Shown here: in pieces, positions 47,898 to 61,145 of the stretch
How the letters are laid out: every line of letters begins with the position of its first letter
Position numbering within the stretch: the stretch's first letter is position 1
Assembly (NCBI RefSeq): GCF_033115175.1
Contig: NC_084844.1
Location: 76,450,531-76,514,530, forward strand
Reading direction: 5' to 3'
From: Lepus europaeus
Lineage: Eukaryota; Chordata; Mammalia; Lagomorpha; Leporidae
Length of the DNA: 64,000 nt
Notes under the pieces: model-generated
What the model was told of the DNA's origin: nothing
What the model saw: the letters and a program-made list of their open reading frames with translations, nothing else
Databases searched by the model: none
Made by a program: the position numbers and the translations under genes

Positions 47898-48260
47898 ATA
47901 ATAATACTTTGCTTAGAATATTTGTATCTGTTTATGAAAGGTATACTTTTAAGAATTATTTCAATTATTCCTGGTACACTTGCATCATCATCGACGTAAT
48001 GCTGATTTTCCGAAAGAAATTAAAAATATTCTCTGCTTATTTCCATTTGCATAGGTTTGGGAAACAGGTTTCCTTTTTCTTCCTTAGAAGTTTGAAATAT
48101 ACCTGTAAGCATGGGCCTGAAATTTTGATTGTTTAGCTTTTTTTCTTGGTTTCAGTTTTCAAAATGTGATTTAACGTACCTGGTCTATGTATAAGTTTTG
48201 CTATTTTATGTTATATTTGTGTTTTGGAAATTTGATTTTCAAAAGATGGTAGATTTTGAT
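47898..48260 (-). mobile_element. Old antisense L1 ORF2, right part of the split element
   Basis: It continues the L1 interrupted at 40534: 'cttagaatatttgtatctg', 'taatgctgattttccg' and 'gtaagcatgggcctgaaat' occur in the order expected for antisense ORF2 (RT region). Confidence 0.75.
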
Positions 48261-48264
48261 CTAG

Positions 48265-48900
48265 GTAGTCAGAATTTTACTCAAGAATTTCACACATTTC
48301 TCTAAGTAGGCTGGTAAAGACTATAGTTTCTACAAAAGAACGATTCTGTTTTAATTCCTGAAGTAGATTATTTGTGTGACTTTTACTTATGTTTCCTTAA
48401 TCGCTTTTAATAATGCGCAAAGAAATGACCCAGTCATTTGGCCTCCTTTGTTTCTTGGACATGTCTGACCTGTGGAAAAAATGAAGTAATTATTGCTCAT
48501 TAAGTTGTAAAGAAATGCATGGCTGAACTACAATAAATATTCATGAAATCAGATGACTGTGATGTTGATATAATGCTCTTATATTGGAAAAAAGTAATAC
48601 TGTGTTTTCATGATGCAATCTGATGAGTCTTAAATGTTGATAGAAAAATGTACTATGAGAAAACTATGCATAGATTTAAATATGTTTGCAGAAATGCTTA
48701 TCTTTCAATTCCATGTTCTAAAATCTTCTCAATGTGCCCTAGTTTATATATGCTAAGCAATCTCCTCTGAATCCCTTGTGGTTTTTGTACCATCCATATA
48801 GAAAGTGAGTCTTGTCTGACTTGTTTTAAGGTCGTACGTTATGATTAAAAAGAAATAAAACAGTACATTTGCAGTTGTTAAATTCTGGACTATTTCATTT
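48265..48900. other. AT-rich spacer
   Basis: No gene recognised. Possibly more decayed L1. Confidence 0.45.
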
Positions 48901-48902
48901 TT

Positions 48903-49213
48903 CAAAGATTTATGTATTTACTTGAAAGGCAAAGTTACAGATGGTGAGAGAGGGAGATCTTCTATCTGCTGGTTCACTCCTAAAAATGGCCACAATAGCT
49001 GGAAATGAGCAAATCTGAAGCCAGAATCTAGCAGCTTTTGGGTTTCCCTTGTGGGTACAGGGACCAAGTGCTTGAGCAACCTTCCACTGCTTCCCCAGGT
49101 GCATTAGAGGGAGCTGGATCAGAGGTGGAGCATCTGGAACTCAACCCAGGATTTATATGGGATGCCAGCACTACAAGCAGCAACTTTACCCACAAAGACA
49201 CTGTGCTGGCCTC
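48903..49213 (-). repeat. CSINE
   Basis: Reverse C-repeat, diverged, ending near cactgtgctggcctc. Confidence 0.85.
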
Positions 49214-49214
49214 A

Positions 49215-50345
49215 AAATTTTGGACTTTTAAGACAGAAATTTCACTGACTGGAAGCTAAAGATGTTTGTCATCAATTCTTTCAAAGGGACTTGGCACTGT
49301 ATAGCAATAAACCCAGAGTACCCAACTTTACTGTTTAGATTGCCTGTCTATGCTGAGGTACATGCATTGCCAGCTGTCACTTCATTGTGAATTTCAATTG
49401 TACTTAAAAACAAAGCAAAAGAAATACCAGCACTGTTTACAAGCATGAAATTTAAAATAAATACATAAACCTTCAAATGCAACAGTCCATAGTTTTTTTA
49501 TGGTTTTCTGCTGTAAATTTTCAAAACATCAAAAGCCAAGAATAAAATGAGGAACAATAAGACAAAAAGAAAATACTTAGCAATACTGCTAATGACAATA
49601 ATGTTAACAGTTTAGTTACATGCCCTATATCAATTGTGTTCTTTCAAATTGTGACCCAAGCACACAGACCCCATCACTACCTTAATAAACACTTAGAAAT
49701 CGGGAATCTTTTGTAGAAAAGTGCTAATCTAACCCAGCCCTCATTGGAAAAGACATTTATCCTAGTAAAAGGGAAAGAAATCCAAGGCAAAACAGTCAAA
49801 ATGCAGACAACTCTGATCATTGAGGTTTCAGATAGTGAAGTTTAGAGCTGTTCTCATGGGTAATCCACACATATGTAAGTATCTTTCACTTTCATTAATT
49901 TTCCAAATGAAGGCAAAATGCTGTCAATAAGCTTTTGGAAGGGCATTACAGAGTCTACTAACCAACTTTGCATGGGAGTATAATCTACACATTTCATTTC
50001 TCCAAGGTGGGACAGTGAACATATTTAACTAGCAACAGGTCTGAATCAGGATTTCTAATACTCACTAAAAACACTTTAGAAGAAATATTTGCTTAAACTT
50101 TATTTTTAATAGCCAAGTAGTGTAAAAAGCACTACTTTGAATTCATTGCCATTCTCACAGTGTTCTAAATTCTTCACTCTGGCTCTAAAACAAAATTGCA
50201 TCATAATTATTGTCAATCTCCATAATTACTCAGAATATAAGTCAATGATTCACAGAGATTTGATTAGTCATATTGATAATTTTAAAAGAATTGGAAGTAA
50301 AATACTGGGTGGGGCAGGGCAACAGATAGCATGGTAAAAAAAAAA
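49215..50345. other. AT-rich spacer
   Basis: No coding or RNA gene recognised. A 66-codon plus-strand frame at 50137 has no family resemblance. Confidence 0.5.
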
Positions 50346-50357
50346 AAATTCTTAGAT

Positions 50358-50690
50358 TGGAGCCTGCGGTGTGGTAGGTAAAGCTAATGCCTGCACCACA
50401 GCTTCCCATATGGACACCGGTTTGAGTCCCAGATGCTCCACTTCTGATCCAGCTCTGCTATGGCCTGGGAAACCAGTAGGGGATGGCCCAAGTCCCTGAG
50501 CCCCTGCACCTGCATGGGGACCAGGAAGAAGCTGCTAGTTCCTGGCCCCTGGCTTTGAATCAACACAGCTCCTCCTATTGTGGCCAATTGTGAAGTGAAC
50601 CAGCTGGTGGAGGATCTCTGCTTCTCTCTGCCTGTCCTCTCTCTGTGTAACTCTGGCTTTCAAATAAATAAATAAATCTTTAAGAAATAG
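50358..50690 (+). repeat. CSINE with target-site duplication
   Basis: Plus C-repeat flanked by tcttagatt (about 50350-50358 and 50690-50698). It ends aaataaataaataaatcttt. Confidence 0.88.
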
Positions 50691-50799
50691 TCTTAGATTT
50701 GCCCTGTATATAATTCACATACACCAATAGGCATACAGGTATACCTCTAAAATAAACCTTAAAGCTACACTTTTTTATTTTCTTATATTCAATTTTTTC

Positions 50800-51420
50800 T
50801 ATGCTTTGACTCTATCTTAAGGACAAATCTTTTGAAGGCATATACTCATTCTGTTACTTGTGTGTTTATTATTTATGGTTCTCACCACATTCAGAGTTTT
50901 CAGATCTCCCTTTGAGCAGTTCTTTATTGCTTTCTCATCCAAGACAGCTGGAAACATCACTATAAGCTCCAAACTCAGTTTTTTCCCATTTTTGTAGATG
51001 CTATGATGTGTGGGGTTTTGCTACTAATTCTTCTCTTTTTTTAAAAAAGAATTATTTTGACTTTCACTATTTTTGTGGTCTTTCATTTCTTAATTAATTT
51101 TTATTGCCAAATTCTATGCCATTATAAAAGATATACTGCACACTGTTTTTCTCACATATTAGTATTTGAGTTGCTTTCATATTTGGCTTTCATGAATACC
51201 ACTGCAGGGAGCCTTTATGGGCATGTGGATTTTGTATCTTTTAGTGGCATACCTGGGAGACAAACTGCTGAGTCAATAAACAGTCCCATGTAGAACATGC
51301 TGAGAAACTGCCGAATTACTGTCCATAGTGGCTGCACTGTTTTACTGGAAGTTTATGAAGGCTCCATGCTCTTCATGTCCCTATCAACATTTATCTATGG
51401 CTGAATCAGTCATTTTACTG
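50800..51420. mobile_element. Old L1-type remnant
   Basis: The right half ('ggcatacctgggagacaaactgctgagtca ... tgccgaattactgtccatagtggctgcactgttttact ... tccctatcaacattta') follows a familiar mammalian L1 segment. The strand is uncertain, and the left half is too diverged. Confidence 0.55.
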
Positions 51421-51449
51421 AATATGAATTGATGCCTTCCTGAAGAGTT

Positions 51450-53640
51450 GATTGCATTTCTGACAACTAACAGTCAGGGAGATTTCAGCTCCCTCTGGTT
51501 TTCTGCACTTTTCTTAGTGTCACAGAGTTGTTTTCTCAACAAAGGACACCTCTGGGGCTCCCAATCCCCAAAGCAGAGCCCTGGAAGCTATTTTGCAAAA
51601 AAACTCTCCTGGCCCCTGGCAACAACCTAGGCATGGCAGGAGGGGGACGCAGTTCTCCTGTGGTAGGCTGGGGGAAGGGTAGGAGGCAGTAGGAGCTGCC
51701 CCACACCATTACCATGGCTGAGTGTGGTGGAGTGCTTGCCTCCCTGAGCTGCTATGCCCATCAGCCAGTGCCCCACGCCCCCTGGGAGCTGGGATGCTCA
51801 GCCCAGTGGACAGATGAGGAAACCAAGATGGGCACCTGCCCCCCTGGCTGCCACCTGGATGGCCCTGTGGTTTTGGCCATCATGACTCAAACTCAGTCTC
51901 TCCCACCAAGTTCCTCTCCTGGGACCCCCACCACCGCTGTCCAACCACGTCATGACTGGACACCGAAGCAGCTGGCGCTGAGTGAAAGGAGACAAGACAA
52001 TGCCGGCTTTGAGGATGGCAGATGACGGTAAAATGATGTGACTAAAATAAAGCAGGGGGAGAGGGGGAGAGCCCGGAAAAGGTGGCGGAGAGGGCGCAGC
52101 TGGGACCTCAGATGGGCTGGGTGGGGAAGGTATCGCTGGGCAGGTGAGGGAGGGAACCTGTGGCTGCAGGTGCCGGAGCAGCATGTGCAAAGGCCCCGGG
52201 GTGGAAGCATCTCTGTAGTGCTCACGGCTCAGCTAGGAGGCCAGAAGGCCAGAGCAAGATGAACCAGGGTAAGTGGCAGAAGGCGATATGACAGTGACGG
52301 CGGTGATGAGGTCAGGGGGGCCTCGGGGCCTTTGCAGCCATTGATGGGGGTGGGGGCAGAGAGGGACATGTGCTGTTCTCTTAATGGAGCCCTTCCAGTG
52401 GCTGCATGGGGCTTGATTGGCAGCTGGGAACCTGGCAGGGGGCTCTTGTCACCTGGGAGCAAGGGGAAGGCTCACCCCAGCTGTGGGGGTCTGGAAGGGG
52501 GCCCGGAAGACAAGTGGTGTGAGGGCCTGGGCGGCCCAGGTAGGAACCATGTCACCACCCACCCCTCGCTCCTGAGCCCTGAGCCGCACTCCTCCACCTC
52601 CTGTGACCCTCAGACTCACCCCTCCCTCCATCCCCAGCTGCTGCGCCGACCTTCAACCTTCCACTGTCACTGGCCTGCAGCATGGCCCCCCCTCCCCACC
52701 CTCCCACCCTGCCACCTCCCGTGCAGCACCCTCCCCACCAGCCCTGTGACTTCTCATCATAGCTGGGTGGCTACAGCCAGAGCACTCCCAGCCTCACCTG
52801 TGGGGGCCTGAGTGCTACCACCCTGGGGGAATTGGGGGTGCCCCCCCACAGAAGGGGGAGCAAGGCTGGCCCTCCAGCACCCCATAGCACCTGGCCCAGG
52901 GACTCTCCAAGTACCCAGCCTCACTCAGAAGGACCCTGGCGGGAAGGCATGGGTGCAGGGATGGGCCTTGGAGGAAGCTCAGGGCTCAGTGACGTCACTA
53001 CTCTGCCGTGACCTAGGGCAACTCCACTCACCACCCTCTGCAGCCTTGCTGGGCCCCCTCTGCCACTCGGGATTGGTAAGCCCTATTTTTGCAAGGTCTA
53101 GGAGGGTCCTGGAGGTGTGGGTTTACAATGACCTGGGACAGTGTCTCAACAGACCTCCAGCCCTTAAAGCAACAGACACAGCTGGGAGTGACAGATGGGG
53201 CTGCTGCCTCAGATCAGCCACTTCTCAGCCAAGCAACCTACAGAGAGCCCCTCCTCCAGTCACTACAGAACATAGCCCACCTCCCCCCAAGGTAGCATCA
53301 GGTGCACCCAGTGCACAGTAGGTGCTCAGTAGTGGTGCTGGAGTGCATGGACCTCACCCTGCAGGCAGCTGGACCTGGCGCCTGCACAGCCCCTGCCCCC
53401 AGCCAGGGCAGCTGTAGGCCCAAGGGGGTGTTTCTGTTTCCCATCAGTGGTGGGCTCAGCAGAGCACAGCAAAGTCCCCTGGCATGCAGACAAAGAGCTA
53501 TTGTTGCCACAGATCCAAAGTCACCGCCTCTGATTGCCACTGAGCAAGCCAGCCGCATTCACCTGCTTCCCCATCCAGTTGGGTGTATTTCAAGAATGTG
53601 CTGATTAGTGCTGATTGCGCCTTGATTATGGGAGTGCACC
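51450..53640. other. GC-rich stretch with ancient repeats, no gene recognised
   Basis: A 2.2-kb GC-rich block. MIR-like segments (about 51805-51830, 52990-53110 and 53315-53335) and an older interspersed-repeat segment (about 52150-52340, with tgcaaaggccccggggtgg) are visible. A C-rich part at 52540-52780 resembles degraded L2. Long open frames (52332-52811, 52812-53321) follow from GC content and lack domains. I see no convincing exon. Confidence 0.5.
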
Positions 53641-53649
53641 ACCCAATCC

Positions 53650-55040
53650 CCTCCCCAGGCTCTGCGGGGAGCTGCTCCCCCTCCTAGGAGGCCCTGGCTG
53701 TCATCCAGGGGCTGCTGGGCCAGGCTGGGGAGAGGAAGAGAGGAAAAGAGATAAGAAAACTGGGATAAAAGGTAGCAAAGCAAATTCTACAGGCTTAGCT
53801 CAGGAGTTTCCCTGGGGCCATACCGCAGTTTAGGGCCACAAAGCATGGTTGACATGGGACATGAGTCAGACTTGGAGAAGAAAGATTCATGAAGCAATAG
53901 GCAAAGAAAGAGTAAAAGATGATATAGGAATTGGTAAGAGAAGGAAACACAAGGGTTTGGGAGTTGAGGTTGTGTGATTAAAGCCAACACACACACACAC
54001 ACACACACCACAAAAGGCAGAAGTGAGAAAAAAGCTTACAATAGATAAAGTGAAAATCTATACCAAAGATCTATGACAACCGAAATGAATCATTTGATTT
54101 GAAATGAAAGTAAGGACAAAATGGAGCTGAGTTATATTTTATAATAGTTGCAATCTGAGAAAATAATGCTAGCACAGGTTTACGTTGCATAATAGTTTGC
54201 AAGGAAAATAAAAGCCATCTGTCCTTCCACAGTACACGTCACTGAGGATGCCTGGTAGAGATGAGGTAATTCTGACAGTCAAGGGAAGGGCACTGGAAAG
54301 GCAGGTTCAGGGGACCAGCTTGCACTGGTACACAGCACAGCAGGGCACCAAACAGTACTGGGTCAGCGGAGCACAGCCTTCCAACCTCCTCAGGGGTTAC
54401 ACCCATGCTGCATGCACATGGAGGGATTTGAAGTCTTTTTCTGTCCCACCACGATGACAACCCTGAAGACGTCCCTGATGAATGAAGATGACTCACTGGA
54501 AGTGTTGCTAACTTGCATTTTACCAGTCAAGGAACGCTGGGGTGTGGACACCTAAAGCAGCTGTTCCTGTTGCCTGTTCCTGTTGCCTGAGACATTTCAG
54601 GAACAAGACTGACCGCACCTCACTGACAGAGGAAACCGACCCATCTCAGAACTCAGAGAATCCCATGCACAAAATTCTCTTCTCCCCAAACTTCCACAAA
54701 TGAGTACATCATTCCCTTTCATACAGCACAGGTCCCTGCTTTCCTAGCAGCCCTTTTAGAACCACAAGCAGCTTGGTGATTTGGAATCTGCCTTCGTTCA
54801 TTTTTGATATCCTACTGTGAATGCCTGCAAAAAATGAATGCTTTGTGTGGTAATTTAAACAAACATCTTACAAAAACTAGGTGTTCCTCTGATATGAACT
54901 AAAATGAGAAATCCTGAATGATCATCATCCCCTCCTCTGAAACCCGACTATAACATCTATAATCCATGTGGCTACTAAGTAATTCATGTAACTCTTATGG
55001 CACAATTTTAGTTGTAAAAAATTCAGAAACTTCTGAAGAT
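53650..55040. other. Spacer, no gene recognised
   Basis: Mixed-composition sequence with a (CA)n microsatellite at about 53987-54008. No family recognised. Confidence 0.5.
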
Positions 55041-55049
55041 ACATAATAG

Positions 55050-55390
55050 GCTTTTTTTTTTTGACAAGCAGAGTGGACAGTGAGAGAGAGACAAAGAGAA
55101 AGGTCTTCCTTTGCAGTTGCTTCACCCTCCAATGGCCGCTGGGGCCGGCGCGCTGTGGCCCATGTACCGCGCTGATCCCATGGCAGGAGCCAGGTGCTTC
55201 CTCCTGGTCTCCCATGGGGTGCAGGGCCCAAGCACTTGGGCCATCCTCCACTGCACTCCTTGGCCACAGCAGAGAGCTGGACTGGAAGAGGGGCAACCGG
55301 GACAGAATCCAGTGCCCTGACCGGGACTAGAACCCGGTGTGCTGGCACCACAAGGAGGAGGATTAGCCTGTTGAGCCATGGCGCCAGTCC
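55050..55390 (-). repeat. Young CSINE
   Basis: Reverse C-repeat with a CpG-rich body, flanked by cataatag (about 55042-55049 and 55391-55398). Confidence 0.92.
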
Positions 55391-55399
55391 ATAATAGTA

Positions 55400-55918
55400 T
55401 TTTTAAAAATTTATTTATTTATTTAAAAGGCAGAGCTAGAGAGAGAGGGAGGGAGCATGAGCGAGCAAGCCAGGACGGCGCTGTGGCATAGTAGGTTAAG
55501 CCTTTGCATACATCACAGCCACCTATTTGGGCACCAGTTTGAGTCCTGGATGTTCCACTTTCAATCCAGCTCCCTACTCATGTGCTGGGAAAGCAGTAGA
55601 AAATGGCCCAAGTGCTTGGGCCCCTGCACCCGTGTGGGAGACCTAAAAGAAGGTCCTGGAACCTGGTTTCAGTCTGGCTTAGCCCTAGCCTTGGTGGCCA
55701 TCCAGGGGAGTGAAGCAGCAGATGGAAGATCTCTGTCTCTATCTCTCTATCTCTCTGTCTGTAACTCTGCCTCTCAAATAAATAATCTCTTTTTTAAAAA
55801 AAGGAAAGAAAGAAAGAAAATAAAAGAAAGTGGAGCAGCTGTGATTTGAACTGGTACCATATGGGATGCCGGTGCTACAGGCAGTGGCTTAACCTGACAC
55901 ACTATAACGCCAGCCCCT
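55400..55918. repeat. CSINE nested in an oppositely oriented CSINE
   Basis: A reverse C-repeat (55400-55468, resuming about 55830-55918) is interrupted in its GA tract by a plus C-repeat (about 55470-55800). A GAAA-rich run follows the inner tail. Confidence 0.88.
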
Positions 55919-56189
55919 ATAATGGGCTTCTCAGATCAAGGAAACAAAAGTTATTGAAGAAACTTGGAAATCTAGAAATTTATCACTTCTAGTAATTGTG
56001 TATTTCATTTTTTAAAATTTGCTATGAAATATGACATACATAGAAGTATAAGTAAATACAGAAGTAAATGTGTGTACACATGTACACATAACAAATATTT
56101 GCTAAATGAAAGAATGATACAATGAACTCCCAAGCATCCACTACTTAGGTTCAGAAATAGAACAGTTTGAACACTAGTGAAACCCCTCA

Positions 56190-56870
56190 GCAGAATACAT
56201 GCTTGAATCTTTCAACCCCCTGCCATCTTTGTTCACCACTGATGTCTCCAGTCATGTCAAACTATGGATCTGCCATTCCCTACACAAACTATTTTATGAC
56301 GCTTTACACTTTTATGTCTTTGCTTTAGCTATGTCCTCCCTCGAAAACACAATCACTTCCCTTTTCAGCTCCCAGAATCCTATTTGTATGTTTGTGTAAA
56401 TGCCACCTCCTCTAAGAAGCCTTTCCTGACTTCAACTAAACACATGAACTCCATTCCCAGTATCTCCACTATCTCATATGATCTCCTGCTAGAGTCTTCA
56501 ACTCTAAACCAGGGACAGATCGATGTCCAGCCCATCGATCATGTAGGGCCACAAAATCATTTGGTCTGGCCCTGCCAAGGCATCCACAGCTGGGGACTCA
56601 AATTTCAATAAATAGCAGTAGTAGCAGGCTAACTTTTAAGTCGATAATTGTGTATGTCTCACAAGTGATATTTTAAATATTCAAATAGCCCTTGGCAGAA
56701 AACAAGCTCCCCACCCCTGCTAAATGAGGTCTTTGGGTGCTCATATCCAGAGACTGTGAGGTTTCTCGGTGGAGGGCTCTATCTTTTTCATCTTTGTCTC
56801 TTCAGCACTTAGCACAGGGTGTGCCCTAATCATTTCTCAACAACTTTGTTTGAATGTTCTTGACCTCAGA
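56190..56870 (+). repeat. L2 remnants
   Basis: Plus-strand L2 landmarks: 'aatgccacctcctctaagaagcctttcctgact' near 56399-56431, and a 3' end 'tttgtctcttcagcacttagcacagggtgtg' with the 'tttgaatg' end near 56802-56858. Confidence 0.6.
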
Positions 56871-57410
56871 CATGCTCCAAGAGGGTAGACTAAAGAATTA
56901 CTGGTTTCATCAAACCCAAGATCTCTTGAAAGTGTCTGTAATTTCCAGAAATAGAGAAAGATGCAGAAAGCATTTGACAGTTGAGTTGGGTGGGATGTGT
57001 TGGTGTGACAGAACAGGCAAATAGGGAGCAGAGATGGATAAAACAGCCTTTTCTCTCCTCCCTACACAACCCCTCATCTCCACCCCTTCATAATTCATGT
57101 GTTTAGAATGGAGACTACCCAGAGATTCAGTCCCCACCACCAACCCAACCACAGATTCCTTGCTCAGAAGCAAAGAAATGTTTCTGCCTCCCTTCCACCA
57201 GCTGTGTCCTCTTGGGGTCATAATGGAAGCAGCTATTAAACTGGCCTATGCCACTAGGTCAAATTTATAAATGGCTCATCTAAGATAATGTATCAAAGCT
57301 ACTCCAACCAGTTTGGCATCCACCCTACCGCATTCCAACTGACTTTGACCACAGAATGTGGCTCTGTCAAATGTGAGGTAAGAGGGTAACAGCAAGAATC
57401 AGCCTGTTCA
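56871..57410. other. Spacer, no gene recognised
   Basis: No coding family seen. The 103-codon minus-strand frame at 56910-57221 has no domain that I recognise. Confidence 0.5.
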
Positions 57411-57414
57411 TTTT

Positions 57415-58055
57415 TACAAAAATTTTATTTAAGTTACACAAGTTTCATATATTTCATATATACAGATCCTACCCTACCCTCCGTCCTGCCCATTCTCCAA
57501 TTCTTCTTCCTACTCCCTCTCCTATTCCAACTCTTAATTTTTACAAAGATCTATTTTCAGTTCACTTAATGATCATAAAGTTAACCCTACACTAAGCAGA
57601 AGTGTTTAAGAAATAGTATGGGCCAGCGTTGTGGCTCTCTTGGCTAATCCTCAACCTGTGGCGCCAGCACCCTGGGTTCTAGTCCCGTTTGGGGCGCCGG
57701 ATTCTGTCCTGGTTGCTCCTCTTCCAGTCCAGCTCTCTGCTGTGGCCTTGGAAGGCAGGAGAGGATGGCCCAAGTGGTTGGGCCCTGCACCTGCATGGGA
57801 GACCAGGAGGAAGCATCTGGCTCCTGGCTTCGGATCAGCTCAGTGTGCCAGCCATGGTGGCCATTTGAGGGGGGTGGTGAAACAATGGAAAAAGGAAGAC
57901 CTTTCTCTCTGTCTCTCTCTCACTGTCTAACTCTGCCTGTCAAAAAATTTTTTAAAAAAGAAATAGTATGAAGAAAAAATCGTATGAAAAAAAAAATGTT
58001 CCTCAAGGGAAGAGACAAGGGCTATAAACAATCATTGCTGATTCCAGTTTATTTC
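57415..58055 (-). mobile_element. Leporid L1 3' UTR, antisense, split by a CSINE
   Basis: The minus strand reads as a G-rich L1 3' UTR ending in an A/T-rich segment. On the plus strand: 'ttaagttacacaagtttcat', 'atatttcatatatacag', 'cctaccctaccctcc', then 'ataaagttaaccctacacta'. After the CSINE the L1 text resumes ('aaatagtatgaagaaaaaa', 'acaagggctataaacaatc'). Confidence 0.75.
57621..57957 (+). repeat. CSINE with target-site duplication
   Basis: Plus C-repeat flanked by aagaaatagtatg at 57608-57620 and 57958-57970, inserted in the L1 3' UTR. Confidence 0.94.
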
Positions 58056-58059
58056 ATAA

Positions 58060-58508
58060 GCTTCCTAAATGCACAAAACATGGTTGACTTAGATGTTAAT
58101 TTTTTTATAACTCTTCAAGTTACCTTCACAGTCTGTAATGTGAGATGTGTGGGGCTTCAAAGTAAATCAAATTTAAGTCAGTTTTCAGCAGGCCTTGAAA
58201 TTATTCTAAATTTATGAAGAAAACAAGAACTTGCAAATTAATGGATAAGTTTGCCATCACAAGAAGTAAAACTTGAATAATTTCATTTTCTCTACAAGTC
58301 TATGTGAGATGGCAGAAGTTTGGAGTGAATATTTTTAGACACTCTAGGTCTTCAATATTCCTGTGAAGACTATTTTTTGGAACTAGGTCTCATTTTAAAA
58401 GAACAGTGTTAACATGCACATTAAGAAAACTCACTATTTCCATCTACAATTAGCTGGTGCATTGGAGGATAAATTATAAAATTCTGAATCAATAAAATAA
58501 TCAAGAGT
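58060..58508. other. AT-rich spacer
   Basis: Nothing recognised. It is the pre-insertion flank of the EGLN3 retrocopy. Confidence 0.5.
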
Positions 58509-59921
58509 AAAACATAATCACCCACAGGCCACTGCCGCTGCATCCTCAAAAGGGGCCCTTGGACTCCTCGCTGGGCCAGTGCGGCACTGGGTCATGGAGC
58601 CCCGCACATCTCGGGCTGGCCCCTGAACGGCGAGCCCTTCCTGCCAGAGTTGCGGACAACTTTCCCCTGCCCTTGGGTGCCGCGGTGGCGCGGTGGCTCG
58701 GTGGCGCGGTGGCTCCTGGACAGTGCCCGCCGCAGGTTCCTGAACTCAGCGCTCCGCTCGCTGCACCTCCGCTGGGTGCTGCGGCGGGTCGCTCCCCACT
58801 CCCCACGTGCACGTGGGGTGTCCCTGCCCTGCGTCCTGCAGGTGAGATGCCCCTGTCACACATCATGAGCCAGGATCTGGAGAAAATTGCCATGGATTAC
58901 ATCATGCCGTGCCTGCACGAGGTGGGCTTCTGCTACCTGGACAACTTCCTGGGCAAGGTGGTGGGCAACTGCGTGCTGGAGCGCGTGAAGCAGCTGCACT
59001 GCGAAGGGGCCCTGCGGGACGGCCAGCTGGCCGGGCCGCGCGCCCAGGTCTCAAAGCGGCACCTGCGCGGCGACCAGATCACGTGGATCGGGGGCAACGA
59101 GAAGGGCTGCGAGGCCATCAGCTTCCTCCTGTCCCTCATCGACAGGCTGGTCCTGTACTGCGGAAGCCGCCTGGGCAAATACTACGTCAAGGAGAGGTCC
59201 AAGGCAATGGTGGCATGCTATCCAGGAAATGGAACAGGTTATGTTCGCCACGTGGACAATCCCAATGGTGACGGCCGCTGTATCACCTGCATCTACTACC
59301 TGAACAAGAACTGGGATGCCAAGCTACATGGTGGGATCCTGAGGATATTTCCAGAAGGGAAGTCGTTCGTAGCAGATGTGGAGCCCATTTTCAATAGACT
59401 GCTGTTCTTCTGGTCGGCCGCAGGAATCCACATGAGGTGCAGCCTTCCTATGCCACCAGATACGCCATGACTGGTACTTTGATGCTGAAGAAAGAGCAGA
59501 AGCCAAAAAGAAATTCGGGAATTTAACTAGGAAGAGCGAGACTGAGCTCACTGAAGACTGACCATGCTGTGACATTCGCTGGCCTCGTTCACTTTAGTTA
59601 CAGTTCCCGAATTTTCTTTAAGCATTGACACCCAAAGATGACAAGAAAGTCCCCTTGAGTGCTTGTCTCCCTCATGTCCTGTCTTGTGTGTGGTACTTGG
59701 TGTTCTCTTGCCAACACTGTGTTGACCTGCAGATACTGTCTCTGCCAGACGAACTCACTTGCTACTCCAGAAAGACCTGCACATGTCCTTGTTGGCCAGC
59801 GGGTTGGCTGATAGGTTTGGTAAAACTGGTTATTGAAACAAGAGCCTGCGAGCACAGGGATGAATCTTACTTGCACTTTATATACGCTTCCTGATTTGAA
59901 AGGAGGAGGTTTGCAAAAAAC

Positions 59922-59955
59922 AAAACAAAACAAACAAACAAACAAACAAAAAACA
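59922..59955. repeat. (CAAA)n microsatellite in the EGLN3 3' UTR
   Basis: A run of caaaa and caaac units. Confidence 0.9.
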
Positions 59956-61029
59956 GAGCATGGTGACAGATACCACAGAGAGGCGTTATTAAAGCCTTAA
60001 CAGTGGGAAACCAATCTATGTCATCTGAACAATTTCACGATCTAATCGCATTATTACCTCTAGAAAGGGCTTCTGTTATTGTGATCAACTTATAACTGTC
60101 CCAAGGTCTGGACACTCCTTTTTTCGTTCTAGTCCTGCAACCTGGCCTTTCTGCCTCTGTCCCATTTTTTTCCTGAAAATAATGATCACTGAGGACAGCA
60201 TCATTCATTCTCTATTTTCACTGCTTACCTGGAGAACCTAATTCTCCAGGTGCTAAAACTAGAAATGAGTTCTTTTGGTTGGAATGGGAATTTGAATTTC
60301 AATCAAAAGACGAAAATCTCCCTGGTAGTTGAGTGTGGACCACCGGGAACAGTGTAGCTACTGACGGACATGCAATAGCCGTGTGTCTCTTCAGCAATTG
60401 GAGAGGGAAGATGGAGCGGGAAATGTCGATATTCCCGTGGTTTTTGTTTTTTCAGTTTTCATTTTTTATGAGCCCACCCTTACCTGACAAAATTAACCAG
60501 CCTCGGGTGCTGTATTAGAGAAAGGAAATGGAAATAAAAAGAAAACCTCAGAGAGCTGTTTGAATTCTTGCACATTATCTGTCCTGTCTAGCTTTTCCTC
60601 GGCTCCCCTGACGCTGCAGCCCCACTGTGGATGGCAGTGGGGCGAGCATCATGGAATTTGCTGGAAATGTGGAAGCTTCTACCACAGCAGCCAGCAGAGA
60701 TCCCACTGCCTCAAGACCTCTGTGTTGAGAGTCCATTTTATGAAAGTTACACTTCCTACTTTTCAGTTCTACTCTTGTGTTTGTTTAAAAATCCCATTTA
60801 TTTCTTGCTTGAAAATCCATGAACGTCAAGGAGCCAGAAATATTTTCATCAGTCACGTACAGACTTTCCAAGAAAGAAGTTTATTTTTTTCTTTCCTGGT
60901 TTCAGAAAGTTCCCATTGTTCACTCTCACAGTTGCTTTATTTTGTTTCACTGCAGTACTTCTCACCCTCTAACTGACTATGTAATTTACTTTTTTATTTT
61001 GTTTATTGTCTTGTGTCCTTTCTCTTGAG

Positions 61030-61145
61030 TGTGAGCCCAATGAAGACAGGGATTTTGTATGTTTTTAATCAATACAATATATCCCTAGCACCTGACATAG
61101 TGCCTAGCACACAGTAAGGGCTCAGCAGCTATTTTGAATAAATAT
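61030..61145 (+). repeat. L2 3' end within the EGLN3-derived 3' UTR
   Basis: The L2 terminal motif 'gtgagcccaatgaagacagg ... agcacctgacatagtgcc ... gtaagggctcagcagctattttgaataaa'. It was presumably carried in the parent mRNA. Confidence 0.65.

Noticed and set aside
52332..53321. Two adjacent long frames as a proline-rich protein gene
   Set aside because: They have no domain. The region carries MIR- and L2-like ancient repeats, and the frames are separated by a stop with no splice signals.
58559..58846. A 96-residue N-terminal extension of the EGLN3 copy
   Set aside because: The frame is open only because the 5' leader is GC-rich. EGLN3 starts at the ATG at 58847, and the copy is frameshifted downstream.
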